64,000 bases of DNA from Xestospongia muta (GCA_963693285.1 OY848921.1:2309646-2373645); one strand, 5' to 3'; shown: positions 1 to 12,945, numbered from the stretch's first letter. A program made the numbers and translations. Notes: generated by a model from the sequence alone, not told the origin.

Positions 1-2989
1 AATCAAAGAAGGTCTCCAGAGAATCCATTACTATATCGTCAGCACACGACTAGTGAGGAGCAGCAAACGCGTGACCTATTATTTTGGCGGGAAAATATAA
101 CAGTAGCACACGCAGTCACGCGTACAGCAAAACGCTAACAAGAACAGCAAAACTAATAGATTATTAATTAATTATTAAAAAAACTATTTTTAATTAAATA
201 TTTTAGCTTTTTTGTTAAGAACATTAATGATAATATGATACAAACTAAAGAATTGCTAAATTATTTATCTTGTAAACAAAGCTAAAGAATGACAATAATA
301 AAAAATGATCTATATTATAAGTAAGATGGATGATGTGTAATAAATAGTTGTAAAAAAGATTAATAAAATTAGTATGATATATTAGGTGATTAAAAAATTG
401 AAATCTAAACTAAGTTTTTAAAGTTATATTAAATGTAGATAGATGAAAACTTTTAAGTTATAAAAATAATTATTAAATAAATATCTTCAAAGTTAAAATT
501 GACTGGTGAAATTGTTTTTTAAAGAAAATAACAAATAACAAATAATAAAATTATAAAACAAATAACAAATTATAAAAGAAAAAACTAAAAAAATGACAAC
601 TAAAACTAAAAATAAAAACAGTCTCTGTAGTTGAAGAGTTCCTAAGAAGTCCAGTACTAGTGAAGGTCTCCAATCCAGCAATTGTAGGAAAGAGAAGATA
701 GAGAGTTCCCAAGAGTCCAGTCAGTCCACAAGTTGAGAACATAGAGGGAGAAAGAGAAGAATAACAACTGGATTACTAAAGAATGGATGAGGAGTGGATG
801 GATGGATGGAGAGACAGCTCACCTTTTTCACCAGTGCTGCTCCTGCAGGGAAAGAAAAAGAGAGTAGTTATGAACTGATAGTGACAATATGAATGGATAG
901 AGAGTGAAGAGAGACAGAGGAAGTGAAAAAGGACCACCAACACACACACACACACAGCACACACACGCACCCCAGAAGATCAGAGCTCTCCCCCGCCACC
1001 TGGCGGCCTAGGATTTAAAAAAAAATTTTTTTTTTTAGGCCGCCAGGCGGCAGGGGAGAGATAATTAATAGGGTTTGTATGAGTGTGTGTATGATGTATG
1101 GGCTGGATAGCCCAAAATAAAAAAAAATAAAAATAAAAGAAGAGGAAAGAAGGCTTGAAGGAAGACAGGAAGAATCCAATGACATGGAGAACGACTCATC
1201 TTTTACATCCAGAGAAGATTAGAACAGTCAACTGAGTCAAGAGAACATCAGAGAACAGTCAACAACATCAGAGAACACCAGAGAACAACAGTCTAGAACA
1301 GGGAAAGAACTTCCAAGTTGAGTCCTGTAGAAACGTGGAGGGAAGAAATAAAATCTTTTTTTTTTTAAATTCAAAAATCACTTGACAAAAATAAATAAAT
1401 AATAAATAAATAAATAAAAATAAGAATAAAAAGAAAAGAAACAGATAAAGATGACAAAAATAAAATAAAAAGATGATCCAGCGATGAGAGTTATCCAACG
1501 ATGAGGCGAGTCGATCCAACGAAGTACGAGATGATCCAACGATGCGATGAGTCGTAGAGAACATAGAGGAAGAAAAAGAGAGTTATTTGTAACAACTGTA
1601 GAATGGACGTGAGATGGACGGATGGAGAGATAACTCACCTTCTAATAAAAGTATGCAAAATGGAGAAGACCTTTTATGTTATCAAGATAATCTTGTCATG
1701 CTTCAATTTTACGACCACTCAAAACAAACTCGTGACAAATTTGGCGGGAAATAACTACACGTGTGACTAACATTAATTGATTTTTAATTGATTTTGATTA
1801 AGAACTAATTAAAGTCTTCAAAATACCTATAGTATTTTTAACATTATACAAGTTGTTATTGGAAAGAAATATAGTTTTAAAGCAATGTCTATATACCATA
1901 AAAGGTATAATATATATTCTATTAGAAATTGTCAAACTAGACAGTGTAGCGGTCTTAGTAATTTTCTGTTACAATATATATATTATAAAATTAGTGAAAC
2001 TAGTGCATATATGAAGGAGACAGCTATCACAGTGTATCTTACCTGCTACATGAACTCAGATCTGTCAGTGGTAGCTTTGAAAAAATTATGTATTTTAAAT
2101 GTATCAATCTTTTAATACACCAATACAGTTTTAATTTATTAACAAACTTTACTATTTATAAATTTTAGCTATGAATGAAAATTGTAGGCTCGCTAGTTAA
2201 ACATATTACTGTGTTACATGTGAACTAATCAAGTGTCACTTAGTTTATATAGAGAGTAAGATCTTTGAGTTAGAAGGTGACAGTGATCTGTATGGATCTT
2301 GTCCAGTTTGTTTGATATCTTATAAGGGTACTTGAGAGACACATAACATTTAATCTATACTAGTAACAGTTTTAGATAATTCATTGACTATTGCTAGCTA
2401 CCTATAGCTCAGATTTGTTGAAGTCAATAAGGGAAGAGTGATTGGTTTCATAGAATACATGTAAGTACATGTAGACAGACATATGATTCTAATAATAGGT
2501 ATTAATTATAATCTCTCATTCCTTCATTGCTACTAATGTATTTATAGCACTGAAATTGTATATTTTAGAAAAAATATTATGCTACAGAAAATTCAAGTGG
2601 TCTTTTGTCAATGTACCTAATCTAGCTGTTTGTAGTGATAGAGCTCGTTTGTGTCGTTCTGATATTGGATTAGGTAGGTGTGGTGTGAGAGCTGGGAGGT
2701 GGACACTCTCGTGAAGACAACGATATGCCTTGTCTTTACTAATGGGAATAACAAAAATAATCATAAAAGAATGAATTATTTTTATTTATAGTTATTTTTT
2801 TTATTTCTAAAGTAAGATATAGTTTGCTATATATTAGAAAAAATTAAAATTGGCTAAATTTACTATTTACAAATTTTTAACCAATACTAAATGGCCATTG
2901 AGCAATGATGTAAATTTTATATTTGGTAGGTTTTTGACATTGTTTACAAAAAAATTGAAGAATTTAATCAAAAGTATTAATGTATTCAC
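1..2989. other. AT-rich repeat DNA, no gene seen
   Basis: No convincing coding exon was found. The open frames here are low-complexity. About 560-990 and about 1230-1650 look like two diverged units of the same repeat in the same orientation: both contain a GGATGGA...GAGA..CTCACCTT block and an ACATAGAGG(G/A)AGAA(A)(G/A) block. A GC-rich inverted repeat sits between them (986-1060). Two TTTGGCGGGAAA strings (82-95 and 1740-1751), each preceded by CGTGAC, bracket the block. About 2190-2340 recurs in diverged form at about 7824-8000. Confidence 0.6.
986..1060. repeat. GC-rich imperfect hairpin (MITE-like core), copy 1
   Basis: Two 25-bp arms (986-1010 and 1036-1060) are inverted repeats built around GCC(A/G)CCTGGCGGCCTA, separated by a TTTAAAA...TTTTT spacer. 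The arms are strikingly GC-rich in an AT-rich neighbourhood. The structure is what a foldback or MITE-type element, or a transcript hairpin, would look like. No target-site duplication was identified at its edges. Confidence 0.75.
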
Positions 2990-4692
2990 TTACACTTTAT
3001 CATTGCGTCTTACTAGTTGTGGCAGTCTAGACCTAGAGTTAAATAAATGACACACACATATTATATGGATAAATGAAGTCTTCTCACGTGTACCTTTCAT
3101 TATCAGTAAAGTGGTCTTTATCATCTCTCTCAAAGTCATCAGGGACATAAGCTCTGGCTATGAGATATGCATCTGGTGTCCATTTATCTGAGAATAACAA
3201 GTCTTGAAGGTCAGCTTTTAATTGATTTAACTAGAGGACAAAATAAAATAATGACCAAACTTGAATGAGTCACATTACATGTACAGAAATAGACGAATGA
3301 AACTCTACAAATGGATTCATGGATAAATCAATGGATGAATAAATAGATATATAAATGGACATAAGAATGACAAAAACATTATTTCCTATTAACCTCGTGA
3401 CTCTGGCACTCATTTTTAACCCTTTAAGACTCTGGCACTCATTTTTAACCCTTTAAATCCTGTACAATTGTTTTTATACATACAGTGTCTATTTACCAAC
3501 TTCATTCTCTGTTACTGGAACAAATATCGTTGATGTAAAGGACTATACTACAGCTCCTGTTGAATAATGAGCCTAGAAATAGGGTTACCATAGCAACAGT
3601 TGTCATAGTAACAAGGTAGTTAATTAATAATAACTTACAGCATTTCTTGCAGTTAATTTAGTCTTAGCTTTTTCTTTTTTCTCCTAGTAAATGGATGAAT
3701 AGAATGATGGATGAACAGATGATTGGTTACACAATGGACACACACATGTAGGCTATCTTACAGGAGCTTTATATTCTTCATGAAGTCCTTCTAATGCGGC
3801 TCTAGCCTCAGAATTAATGACTCGTAAACAATATGTAGGATCTGTTCTAGCTCTTTCTAGTTCTATAGAGTTAAAAATAAAACATTTTATTACAAACACA
3901 AACATAACAATACTAGACAACGTACTGAGTCTGAAAAAAGTGTCTTATCACATAAACCTTTTAACAAACACTTGAGTATAAATAGTTGGTACACAACAAC
4001 AAGTCTATAAAATTTAGTAAACATACATTTTGCTTTCTACATAGCAAGTTTAGTAAGCATACTCTTTATGATGGCCATGTAGCAACCATTATATGCAAGT
4101 TTCTGTTTGAAATCTTTTGCACAATAAAGATCCTTTTAATCAGACTCAGTCACAATATTATAATATAGTATAATGTCCATACCTTCTTCATCCACAAATA
4201 AGTTGTTCTTCATGTGATGAAAACTGGAAATATCAAATTTTTCAAGTGCAGTTGGGTCCTATATAACAAAATTGGGGATGACCCTACTAATTATAAAGTA
4301 ATTATGATAATTACCTGCATAGTTATAATGTCACCCCTCTTGAAAGATTGTTCTGTCAAAAGACCTTGAAAATGTTTAGTTTTAGTATTTAATCTGTCAA
4401 TTGCCTACAGAAACAGAGGTCTGTTACTAATATTAGTAACATAAGAAATATAATATGCATGCACCAATAATAGTAACACAATAATGAAATGATAACTCTA
4501 TTTATAGACCTCATAGGAATAGACATTACCACTGGGGCGTATAGCAACAATGTGACTATTTTCATTAAAGACCTTGAAGGTGATTGGACAGTGAATGATG
4601 TTGACCTGTAATGAAATAATTAGTGAATTAAGCCACACCTACATTGATTAAAGATATAATACCTTCAGAATTTTCATGAAAATTCAATTATT
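2990..4692 (-). pseudogene. PPIL2-like U-box gene remnant, copy 1
   Basis: Minus-strand exons with GT-AG borders at 4663-4692 (cut), 4510-4605, 4315-4404, 4183-4258, 3762-3862, 3639-3683, 3094-3230 and 2990-3032. They encode HCPIT, NENSHIVAIRPSGNVYSYE, LLTEQSFKRGDIITMQDP and HHMKNNLFVDEE, which closely match the U-box and following linker of PPIL2 (spliceosomal U-box cyclophilin). The cyclophilin domain is absent; instead the frame runs into an unrecognised acidic tail ending RRNDKV-stop. Lesions: a TAA at 4688-4690 between SLIK and LNF, a 4-nt insertion near 4595 relative to copy 2 that shifts the frame, and loss of everything 5' of the breakpoint. Identity of the N-terminal part is firm; the tail is unknown. 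Confidence 0.75.
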
Positions 4693-4807
4693 TGGAGGAA
4701 GGAATACGGAAACATTCTGAAGAAATATAAAACAGTACATATTATATAAACTATAATTATAATAGAAGTCAAGGTACCTCGTATATTATACTATATCACC
4801 GTTAACA

Positions 4808-4848
4808 ATGGCCGATGAAGGCAGACTATTAGATGATGACATTTCGAA
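4808..4848 (+). other. Possible short first exon MADEGRLLDDDIS
   Basis: An ATG in good context (AACAATGG) opens a 13-codon frame and ends at a consensus donor (AA/GTAAGC). It is followed by a long CT repeat and then the first NAALADase-like exon, but the phases do not match (this exon ends in phase 2 and the next exon needs another phase). It may be the start of a different or lost gene, or of a chimera. Weak call. Confidence 0.35.
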
Positions 4849-4871
4849 GTAAGCAATTATTTACCTTCTGC

Positions 4872-5001
<130 letters not shown>

Positions 5002-5005
5002 TTAG

Positions 5006-5850
5006 GGTTCTCTGGTGTATGTAAATTATGCACAGTTTGAAGACTTTGATTATATTACTACAAACTTAAGTTTAAACATTACTGGTCATATTTGTATAGC
5101 AAGATATGATAGGATATTCAGAGGAGATAAGGTATTAGAAGTCTCATAATTTAGTACTTCTACTCTGTGGAATGGGACTGTGTCAGTGTGTATGGACAAT
5201 AACTTGTTATATCTTTAACAGGCTCATTTAGCTCAAAGATTTGGATGTACTGGGTTAATCATATACTCTGATCCAGCAGACGTTGCTCCCAAAGGAGGTC
5301 CCCCTGTCTACCCTAATGGTCCTAGTCTTCCTCCTGGAGGGTTACAACGAGGGACAGTTATGTTAATAAATGGAGATCCTCTTACTCCTGGAATACCAGC
5401 AATTGGTATTATCTTGTTTGTCATTGTCCCTATAGTCTCTATTCTCTTTCAGATGAGGTGTATCGTCGATCTTATGAAGATGTTATCAGATCTGGTGACG
5501 TTCTTGCTATACCTGTTCTACCAATATCATATGGAGATGCTGTCCATTTTATGAAGTAGGAATATAATCATAATAATAAATGTCTGTATGTTCCTCTCTT
5601 TAGTCAATTAGATACATTTGAAGTACCATTGTCATGGAAGGGAGAACTAAATGTTACCAATTACTATATCTATCAGTCTATTAGTAACACTAAGTATGTC
5701 TGATCTAGTTAGTGTGTGTGTTCATCTCTGTTTATTAATAGTTTAACTTCCTTCAAGTAAATAATATATTAGAGAGAAGAACTATTAGTAATGTATTTGC
5801 TGTTATTTATGGAAAGTAGAACCAGGTTAGATCAATAGGAACCGTTGTAT

Positions 5851-5913
<63 letters not shown>

Positions 5914-6044
5914 TCCCTCTCCCTCTCCCTCTCCCTCTCCCTCTCCCTCTCCCTCTCCCTCTCCCTCTCCCTCTCCCTCTCCCTCTCCCTCTCCCTCTCC
6001 CTCTCCCTCTCCCTCTCCCTCTCCCTCTCCCTCTCCCTCTCCCT

Positions 6045-6108
<64 letters not shown>

Positions 6109-7724
6109 CTCACCCACTCTCTCAGATCATTTAGTAATGTTAGGTAATCATCCATGATGCATGGACATTTGGAGCAACTGATCCTAATAGTGGTACAGCT
6201 GGATTAATGGATATAGCTCGAGTGTTAGGTGACCTGAGGAACACAGGTAAGAATTTATATATATACAGAATTAATTCTATCTCTTAAAGGTTGGAGACCA
6301 GGTAGAACAGTAGTATTATGTAGTTGGGATGCTGAGGAATATGGCTTGATTGGTTCTACAGAGTATGTGGAGGTATATATGTACAAGTAGTTATATAATA
6401 TATTATATATATAGGATGTAGAGAAGTTATTAGGAGCAAATACTATGGCTTATCTTAATGAAGATATGGCTGTAGAAGGTAATTTATTTTAATAAGTTTA
6501 TTAAATTTTATGTAATAATAATAATAACTTATTTAGGCATGGAATTTTTTTCAGCTTCTAGTAGTCCATTATTATTTGAAGCTATTTTACAATGCCACAC
6601 AAAAAGTTAGTATATCCAGTTATTATTTTCATGTTCAAGCTAGTACTTGCAACATGATCTCATTGTCTTCATTATAACAATGTCTTTTGATTAACTTCAT
6701 ACTTTTATTCTAGGTAGCTTGTCCTTGTGATGATTTCCAGACAGTTTATGAACAGTGGAAGAACCATTTCCAATCTTCAAAACCAAAGTAAAATACATAA
6801 GTTGTCACATGATTGTCATGTGATTTGTTATTCAATAGGATAAGTAATTTGGGCTCTGGAAGTGACTTTACTTTCTTTATTCAGAGTGTGGGAGTGACCA
6901 GCTGTGACATGAATTACCAGGTACTATGACCATCCATTGTATATCTGTTCTATTTCTGTCCATTACTTTTTATTTAAGCCAATCATTTGCATTTCTATAT
7001 CAAACCATTTAGAATAACTACCATTATTTTGTCTATCATTCTGTTCATGATAACTTTTATTGGATGAGTCATTTTGGTGATCCTGACTTCACTCATTATA
7101 AAGCATTAGGAGAGGTGTGGTTAACTGTTGCCATGGCACTATCAACCACACCCATTCTTCCTTATAATCCAATTGATTATTCAGAGAGATTAATGGAACT
7201 ATATAATGAGTTAGAGACAACATATGGTAATCAGTTACAACATCATAATATATCAACAGGTAAGATGTCCTCCTGATATACGCATAATGTCATATTAAGT
7301 ATTACATGTTACCTATATTATATTAGTACATTAGTTAGTGACATAAGAGACCATATAAATTTGTGTATTAATATTATCATTTGTTCTCTAGAGTTCCTTT
7401 ATTCTTGTTTAACTAACTTTTCAACAGCTGCTACCAATCTCCATAATACCCTTATGAAATATGCTGACACAGCTAAGTTAGTATATACCAGTAGTTATTA
7501 ACTATATATTTGTCTCTATATTGTAGTGAGAATATAGCCAGAATACTTAACAATAAACTAATGAATGTAGAGAGAGCATTTATTTTACCAGAAGGATTAC
7601 CAGAAGGACCTTATTATAAGTAAGAAACAACACTTTATATATATGTACTTCACTTATATCATCCAGTTGAGTACAATATCATTTGACCTCATCTAATTTC
7701 AGTGACCATAAATTGCACTCTTGA
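5006..7724 (+). pseudogene. NAALADase / glutamate carboxypeptidase II-like pseudogene
   Basis: Exons with GT-AG borders spell the M28 peptidase family signature in order: PA-domain start GSLVYVNYAQFEDF (5006-5131); a PA-domain piece with ILFV-less YSDPADVAPKGGPPVYP (5221-5406); SWKGELNV (5600s); [17 protein letters not shown] (6130-6246); [11 protein letters not shown] (6290-6373); AYLNEDM; LGSGSDFTFF; YHSVHDN. The metal ligands (H/D of HxDAW, EE, D, H of YHSV) are recognisable. It is broken by single-base frameshifts near 5757 and 5818 and by one extra base in the HxDAW motif near 6154. The N-terminal anchor is missing and the C-terminal dimerisation exon is reduced to a possible few codons ending about 7724. 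It lies between the two duplication copies. Confidence 0.8.
5855..6105. repeat. (CT)n / (CCCTCT)n microsatellite
   Basis: A pure CT run passes into a CCCTCT hexamer array and back to CT, inside an intron of the NAALADase-like pseudogene. The long Ser-Leu open frame over it is an artefact of the repeat. Confidence 0.95.
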
Positions 7725-7823
7725 ATTGTATGACAAATGTCTCAATTTGTACATAATTCTGTACTTTAAAATGTATCATTTCCAAATTTTATGTTTTATA
7801 TTTAACGTGAATAAAAAACGGAC

Positions 7824-8000
7824 GTTAGCCATTTAGACATGTTACTGTGTTTAATGTGAATCTACTGCTACCAGTATATATCATCAAGTTGTGCTTAATA
7901 TATAGAAAGATCTTTGAGATGGAAGGTGACAGTGATTGTGCAGTTTCTCTGATCTGTATGGACCTCACCCAGTTTGTTGATATCTTGTGAGAGTACTGAA
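7824..8000. repeat. Diverged copy of a repeat at 2190-2340 and 10310-10470
   Basis: Shares AAACATATTACTGTGTT-like, AAGATCTTTGAG(T/A)T(A/G)GAAGGTGACAGTGA and GATCTGTATGGA(T/C)CT strings in the same order with the segment inside the duplicated unit, but is clearly more diverged than the two unit copies are from each other. This points to an older dispersed repeat family. Confidence 0.65.
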
Positions 8001-8136
8001 CTTTGTAAACAAACAAGTTAAATGGTAAATAAATATTAATTTTAATGATTAAAAGCCAGAATAAAATAATCATTTAAAAATAACTTCATTAAAATTAAAA
8101 ATGAAACAAATTAAAATTTCAATAGGTGAAGAGTCC

Positions 8137-11100
8137 AATCAAAGAAGCTCTATAGAGAATCATTACTATATCGTCAGCACACGACTAGTGAGGAACAGCA
8201 AACGCGTGACCTATTATTTTGGCGGGAAAATATAACAGTAGCACACGCAGTCACGCGTACAGCAAAACGCTAACAAGAACAGCAAAACTAATAGATTTTT
8301 AATTAATTATTAAAAAAACTATTTTTAATTAAATATTTTAGCTTTTTTGTTAAGAACATTAATGATAATATGATACAAACTAAAGAATTGCTAAATTATT
8401 TATCTTGTAAACAAAGCTAAAGAATGACAATAATAAAAAATGATCTATATTATAAGTAAGATGGATGATGTGTAATAAATAGTTGTAAAAAAGATTAATA
8501 AAATTAGTATGATATATTAGGTGATTAAAAAATTGAAATCTAAACTAAGTTTTTAAAGTTATATTAAATGTAGATAGATGAAAAGTTTTAAGTTATAAAA
8601 ATAATTATTAAATAAATATCTTCAAAGTTAAAATTGACTGGTGAAATTGTTTTTTAAAGAAAATAACAAATAACAAATAATAAAATTATAAAACAAATAA
8701 CAAATTATAAAAGAAAAAACTTAAAAAATGACAACTAAAACTAAAAATAAAAACAGTCTCTGTAGTTGAAGAGTTCCCAAGAAGTCCAGTACTAGTGAAG
8801 GTCTCCAATCCAGCAATTGTAGGAAAGAGAAGATAGAGAGTCAAGAGTCCAGTCAGTCCACAAGTTGAGAACATAGAGGGAGAAAGAGAAGAATAACAAC
8901 TGGATTACTAAAGAATGGATGAGGAGTGGATGGATGGATGGAGAGACAGCTCACCTTTTTCACCAGAGCTCCTGCAGGGAAAGAAAAAGAGAGTAGTTAT
9001 GAACTGATAGTGACAATATGAATGGATAGAGAGTGAAGAGAGACAGAGGAAGTGAAAAAGGACCACCAACACACACACACACACAGCACACACACGCACC
9101 CCAGAAGATCAGAGCTCTCCCCCGCCACCTGGCGGCTTAGGATTTTAAAAAAAATTTTTTTTTTAGGCCGCCAGGCGGCAGGGGAGAGATAATTAATAGG
9201 GTTTGTATGAGTGTGTGTATGGTGTATGGGCTGGATAGCCCAAAATAAAAAAAATAAAAATAAAAGAAGAGGAAAGAAGGCTTGAAGGAAGAGTCCAATG
9301 ACATGGAGAGCGACTCATCTTTTACATCCAGAGAAGATTAGAACAGTCAACTGAGTCAAGAGAACATCAGAGAACAGTCAACAACATCAGAGAACATCAG
9401 AGAACAACAGTCTAGAACAGGGAAAGAACTTCCAAGTTGAGTCCTGTAGAAACGTGGAGGGAAGAAATAAAATCTTTTTTTTTTTAAATTTAAAAATCAC
9501 TTGACAAAAATAAATAAATAATAAAAAATAACTAAAAAATAAGAATAAAAAGAAAAGAAACAGATAAAGATGACAAAAATAAAATAAAAAGATGATCCAG
9601 CGATGAGAGTTATCCAACGATGAGGCGAGTCGATCCAACGAAGTACGAGATGATCCAACGATGCGATGAGTCGTAGAGAACATAGAGGAAGAAAAAGAGA
9701 GTTATTTGTAACAACTGTAGAATGGACGTAAGATGGACGGATGGAGAGACAACTCACCTTCTAATAAAAGTATGCAAAATGGAGGAGACCTTTTATGTTA
9801 TCAAGATAATCTTGTCATGCTTCAATTTTACAATCACTCAAAACAAACTCGTGACAAATTTGGCGGGAAATAACTACACGTGTGACTAACATTAATTGAT
9901 TTTTAATTGATTTTGATTAAGAACTAATTAAAGTCTTCAAAATACCTATAGTATTTTTAACATTATACAAGTTGTTATTGGAAAGAAATATAGTTTTAAA
10001 GCAATGTCTATATACCATAAAAGGTATAATATATTTCTATTAGAAATTTCCAAACTAGACAGTGTAGCGGTCTTAGTAATTTTCTGTTACAATATATGTG
10101 TGTATGTATATATTATAAAATTAGTGAAACTAATGTATATATGAAGGAGACACCTATCACAGTGTATCTTACCTACTACATGAACTCAGATCTGTCAGTG
10201 GTAGCTTTGAAAAAATTATGTATTTTAAATGTATCAATCTTTTAATACACCAATACAGTTTTAATTTATTAACAAACTTTACTATTTATAAATTTTAGCT
10301 ATGAATGAAAATTGTAGGCTCACTATTTAAACATATTACTGTATTACATGTGAACTAATCAAGTGTCACTTAGTTTATATAGAGAGTAAGATCTTTGAGT
10401 TAGAAGGTGAGAGTGATCTGTATGGATCTTGTCCAGTTTGTTTGATATCTTATAAGGGTACTTGAGAGACACATAACATTTAATCTATACTAGTAACAGT
10501 TTTAGATAATTCATTGACTATTGCTAGCTACCTATAGCTCAGATTTGTTGAAGTCGATAAGGGAAGAGTGATTGGTTTCATAGAATACATGTAAGTACAT
10601 GTAGACAGACATATGATTCTAATAATAGGTATTAATTATAATCTCTCATTCCTCCATTGCTACTAATGTATTTATAGCACTGAAATTGTATATTTTAGAA
10701 AAAATATTATGTTACAGAAAATTCAAGTGGTCTTTTGTCAATGTACCTAATCTAGTTCTTTGTAGTGATAGAGCTCGTTTGTGTCGTTCTGATATTGGAT
10801 TATGTAGGTGTGGTGTGAGAGCTGGGAGGTGGACACTCTCGTGAAGACGACGATATGTCTTGTCTTTACTAATGGGAATAACAAAAATAATCATAAAAGA
10901 ATGAATTATTTTTATTTATAGTTATTTTTTTTATTTCTAAAGTAAGTTATAGTTTGCTAAATATTAGTAAAAATTAAAATTGGTTAAATTTACTATTTTA
11001 CAAATTTTTAACCAATACTAAATGGCCATTGAGCAATGATGTAAATTTTATATTTGGTAGGTTTTTGACATTGTTTACAAAAAAATTGAAATGACTAGGA

Positions 11101-11138
11101 TTCTTGTAGAATTTAATCAAAAGTATTAACGTATTCAC
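8137..11138. other. AT-rich repeat DNA in duplication copy 2, no gene seen
   Basis: Counterpart of 1-2989, with the same GC hairpin, the same two GGCGGGAAA motifs (about 8218-8231 and 9859-9870) and no supported exon. Confidence 0.6.
9115..9188. repeat. GC-rich imperfect hairpin, copy 2
   Basis: Counterpart of 986-1060 in the second duplication copy. One arm differs by a single base (CTTA for CCTA) and the A/T spacer differs slightly in length, but the pairing is otherwise kept. Confidence 0.75.
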
Positions 11139-12945
11139 TTACACTTTATTATTGCGTCTTACTAGTTGTGGCAGTCTAGACCTAGAGTTAAATAAATGAC
11201 ACACACATATATTGATAAATGAAGTCTTCTCACGTGTACCTTTCATTATCAGTAAAGTGGTCTTTATCATCTCTCTCAAAGTCATCAGGGACATAAGCTC
11301 TGGCTATGAGATATGCATCTGGTGTCCATTTATCTGAGAATAACAAGTCTTGAAGGTCAGCTTTTAATTGATTTAACTAGAGGACAAAATAAAGAATGAC
11401 CAAACTTGAATGAGTCACATTACATGTACAGAAATAGACGAATGAAACTCTACAAATGGATTCATGGATAAATCAATGGATGAATAAATAGATATATAAA
11501 TGGACATAAGAATGACAAAAACATTATTTCCTATTAACCTCGTGACTCTGGCACTCATTTTTAACCCTTTAAGACTCTGGCACTCATTTTTAACCCTCTA
11601 AATCCTGTACAATTGTTTTATACATACAGTGTCTATTTACCAACTTCATTCTCTCTTACTGGAACAAATATCGTTGATGTAAAGGACTGTACTACAGCTC
11701 CTGTTGAATAATGAGCCTAGAGATAGGGTTACCATAGCAACAGTTGTCATAGTAACAAGGTAGTTAATTAATAATAACTTACAGCATTTCTTGCAGTTAA
11801 TTTAGTCTTGGCTTTTTCTTTTTTCTCCTAGTAAATGGATGAATGAAATGATGGATGGACAGATGATTGGTTACACAATGGACACACACATATGTGGACT
11901 ATCTTACAGGAGCTTTATATTCTTCATGAAGTTCTTCTAATGCGGCTCTAGCCTCAGGATTAATAATAAAGAATATATAGGATCTGTTCTAGCTCTTTCT
12001 AGTTCTATAGAGTTTAAAATAAAACATTTTATTACAAACACAAACATAACAATACTAGACAATGTACTGAGTCTGAAAAAAGTGTTTTATCACACAAACT
12101 TTTTAACAAACACTTGAGTATAAATAGTTGGTACACAACAACAAGTCTATAAAATTTAGTAAACATATATTTTGCTTTCTACATAGCAAGTTTAGTAAGC
12201 ATACTGTTTATGATGGCCATGTAGCAACCATTATATGCAAGTTTCTGTCTGAAATCTTTTGCACAATAAAGATCCTTTTAATCAGACTCAGTCATAATAT
12301 TATAATATAGTATAATGTCCATACCTTCTTCATCCACAAATAAGTTGTTCTTCATGTGATGAAAACTGGAAATATCAAATTTTTCAAGTGCAGTTGGATC
12401 CTATATAACAAAATTGGGGATGACCCTATTAATTATAAAGTAATTATGATAATTACCTGTATAGTTATAATGTCACCTCTCTTAAAAGATTGTTCTGTCA
12501 AAAGACCTTGAAAATGTTTAGTTTTAGTATTTAATCTATCAATTGCCTACAGAAACAGAGGTCTGTTACTAATATTAGTAACATAAGAAATATAATATGC
12601 ATGTACCAATAATAGTAACACAATGATGTAATGATAACTCTATTTATAGACCTCATAGGAATAGACGTTACCACTGGGGCGTATAGCAACAATGTGACTA
12701 TTTTCATTAAAGACCTTGAAGGTGATTGGACAATGATATTGACCTGTAATGAATATAATTAGTGAATTAAGCCACACCTACATTGATTAAAGATATAATA
12801 CCTTCAGAATTTTCATGAAAATTCAATTATTTGATGAGTGATTTCGCATCCATTGGCTAAAATAATATAATCAATTACTAAAGGGTTAAAAATAACCACA
12901 TATTACCTCTCTTGTTAAAGGATTATGTCGTGTTATAAATTTACG
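11139..12945 (-). pseudogene. PPIL2-like U-box gene remnant, copy 2
   Basis: Same exon series as 2990-4692, plus the complete exon at 12784-12846 region (PMDAKSLIK, stop, LNFHENSEG) and a further 5' fragment KFITRHNPLTRE (about 12907-12945) that completes a U-box core. Joined across the splice, this copy reads ENSEGQYHCPITFKVFNE, the PPIL2 arrangement, so copy 1 rather than copy 2 carries the 4-nt insertion there. Copy 2 has its own 4-nt deletion near 11965 (exon with RTDP) that shifts frame. The in-frame TAA at 12827-12829 is shared with copy 1. Upstream of KFITRH the frame is closed and runs towards the hAT element. Confidence 0.75.

Larger units (their letters stand above)
1..4692. repeat. 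Segmental duplication, copy 1
   Basis: This stretch is nearly identical, in the same orientation, to 8137-12832, with only scattered substitutions and small indels. The right breakpoint is sharp: both copies share the sequence down to an ATTCAATTATTT string (ending about 4692 and 12833) inside a PPIL2-like exon and then diverge completely. The left breakpoint of this copy is at or beyond the window edge. The unit holds AT-rich repeat DNA (1-2980) and a dead U-box gene (2990-4692). A false duplication of two haplotypes in the assembly is a possible alternative to a real duplication. Confidence 0.93.
8137..12832. repeat. Segmental duplication, copy 2
   Basis: Second direct copy of the 4.7-kb unit at 1-4692, offset by about 8.1 kb. 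Differences include a TATGTGTGTATG expansion near 10097, a short insertion near 11090, and 4-nt indels in the pseudogene exons near 11965 and 12730. Some lesions are private to each copy and one stop codon is shared, so the gene inside was probably damaged before the copies separated. Beyond the breakpoint this copy continues into one more U-box exon fragment and then the hAT element. Confidence 0.93.

Noticed and set aside
1268..1638. Reverse-strand open frames of 86-98 codons
   Set aside because: Low-complexity AT-rich repeat DNA; the matching frames in the second copy diverge without constraint.
5845..6147. 100-codon Ser-Leu open frame
   Set aside because: Entirely a CT/CCCTCT microsatellite inside an intron.
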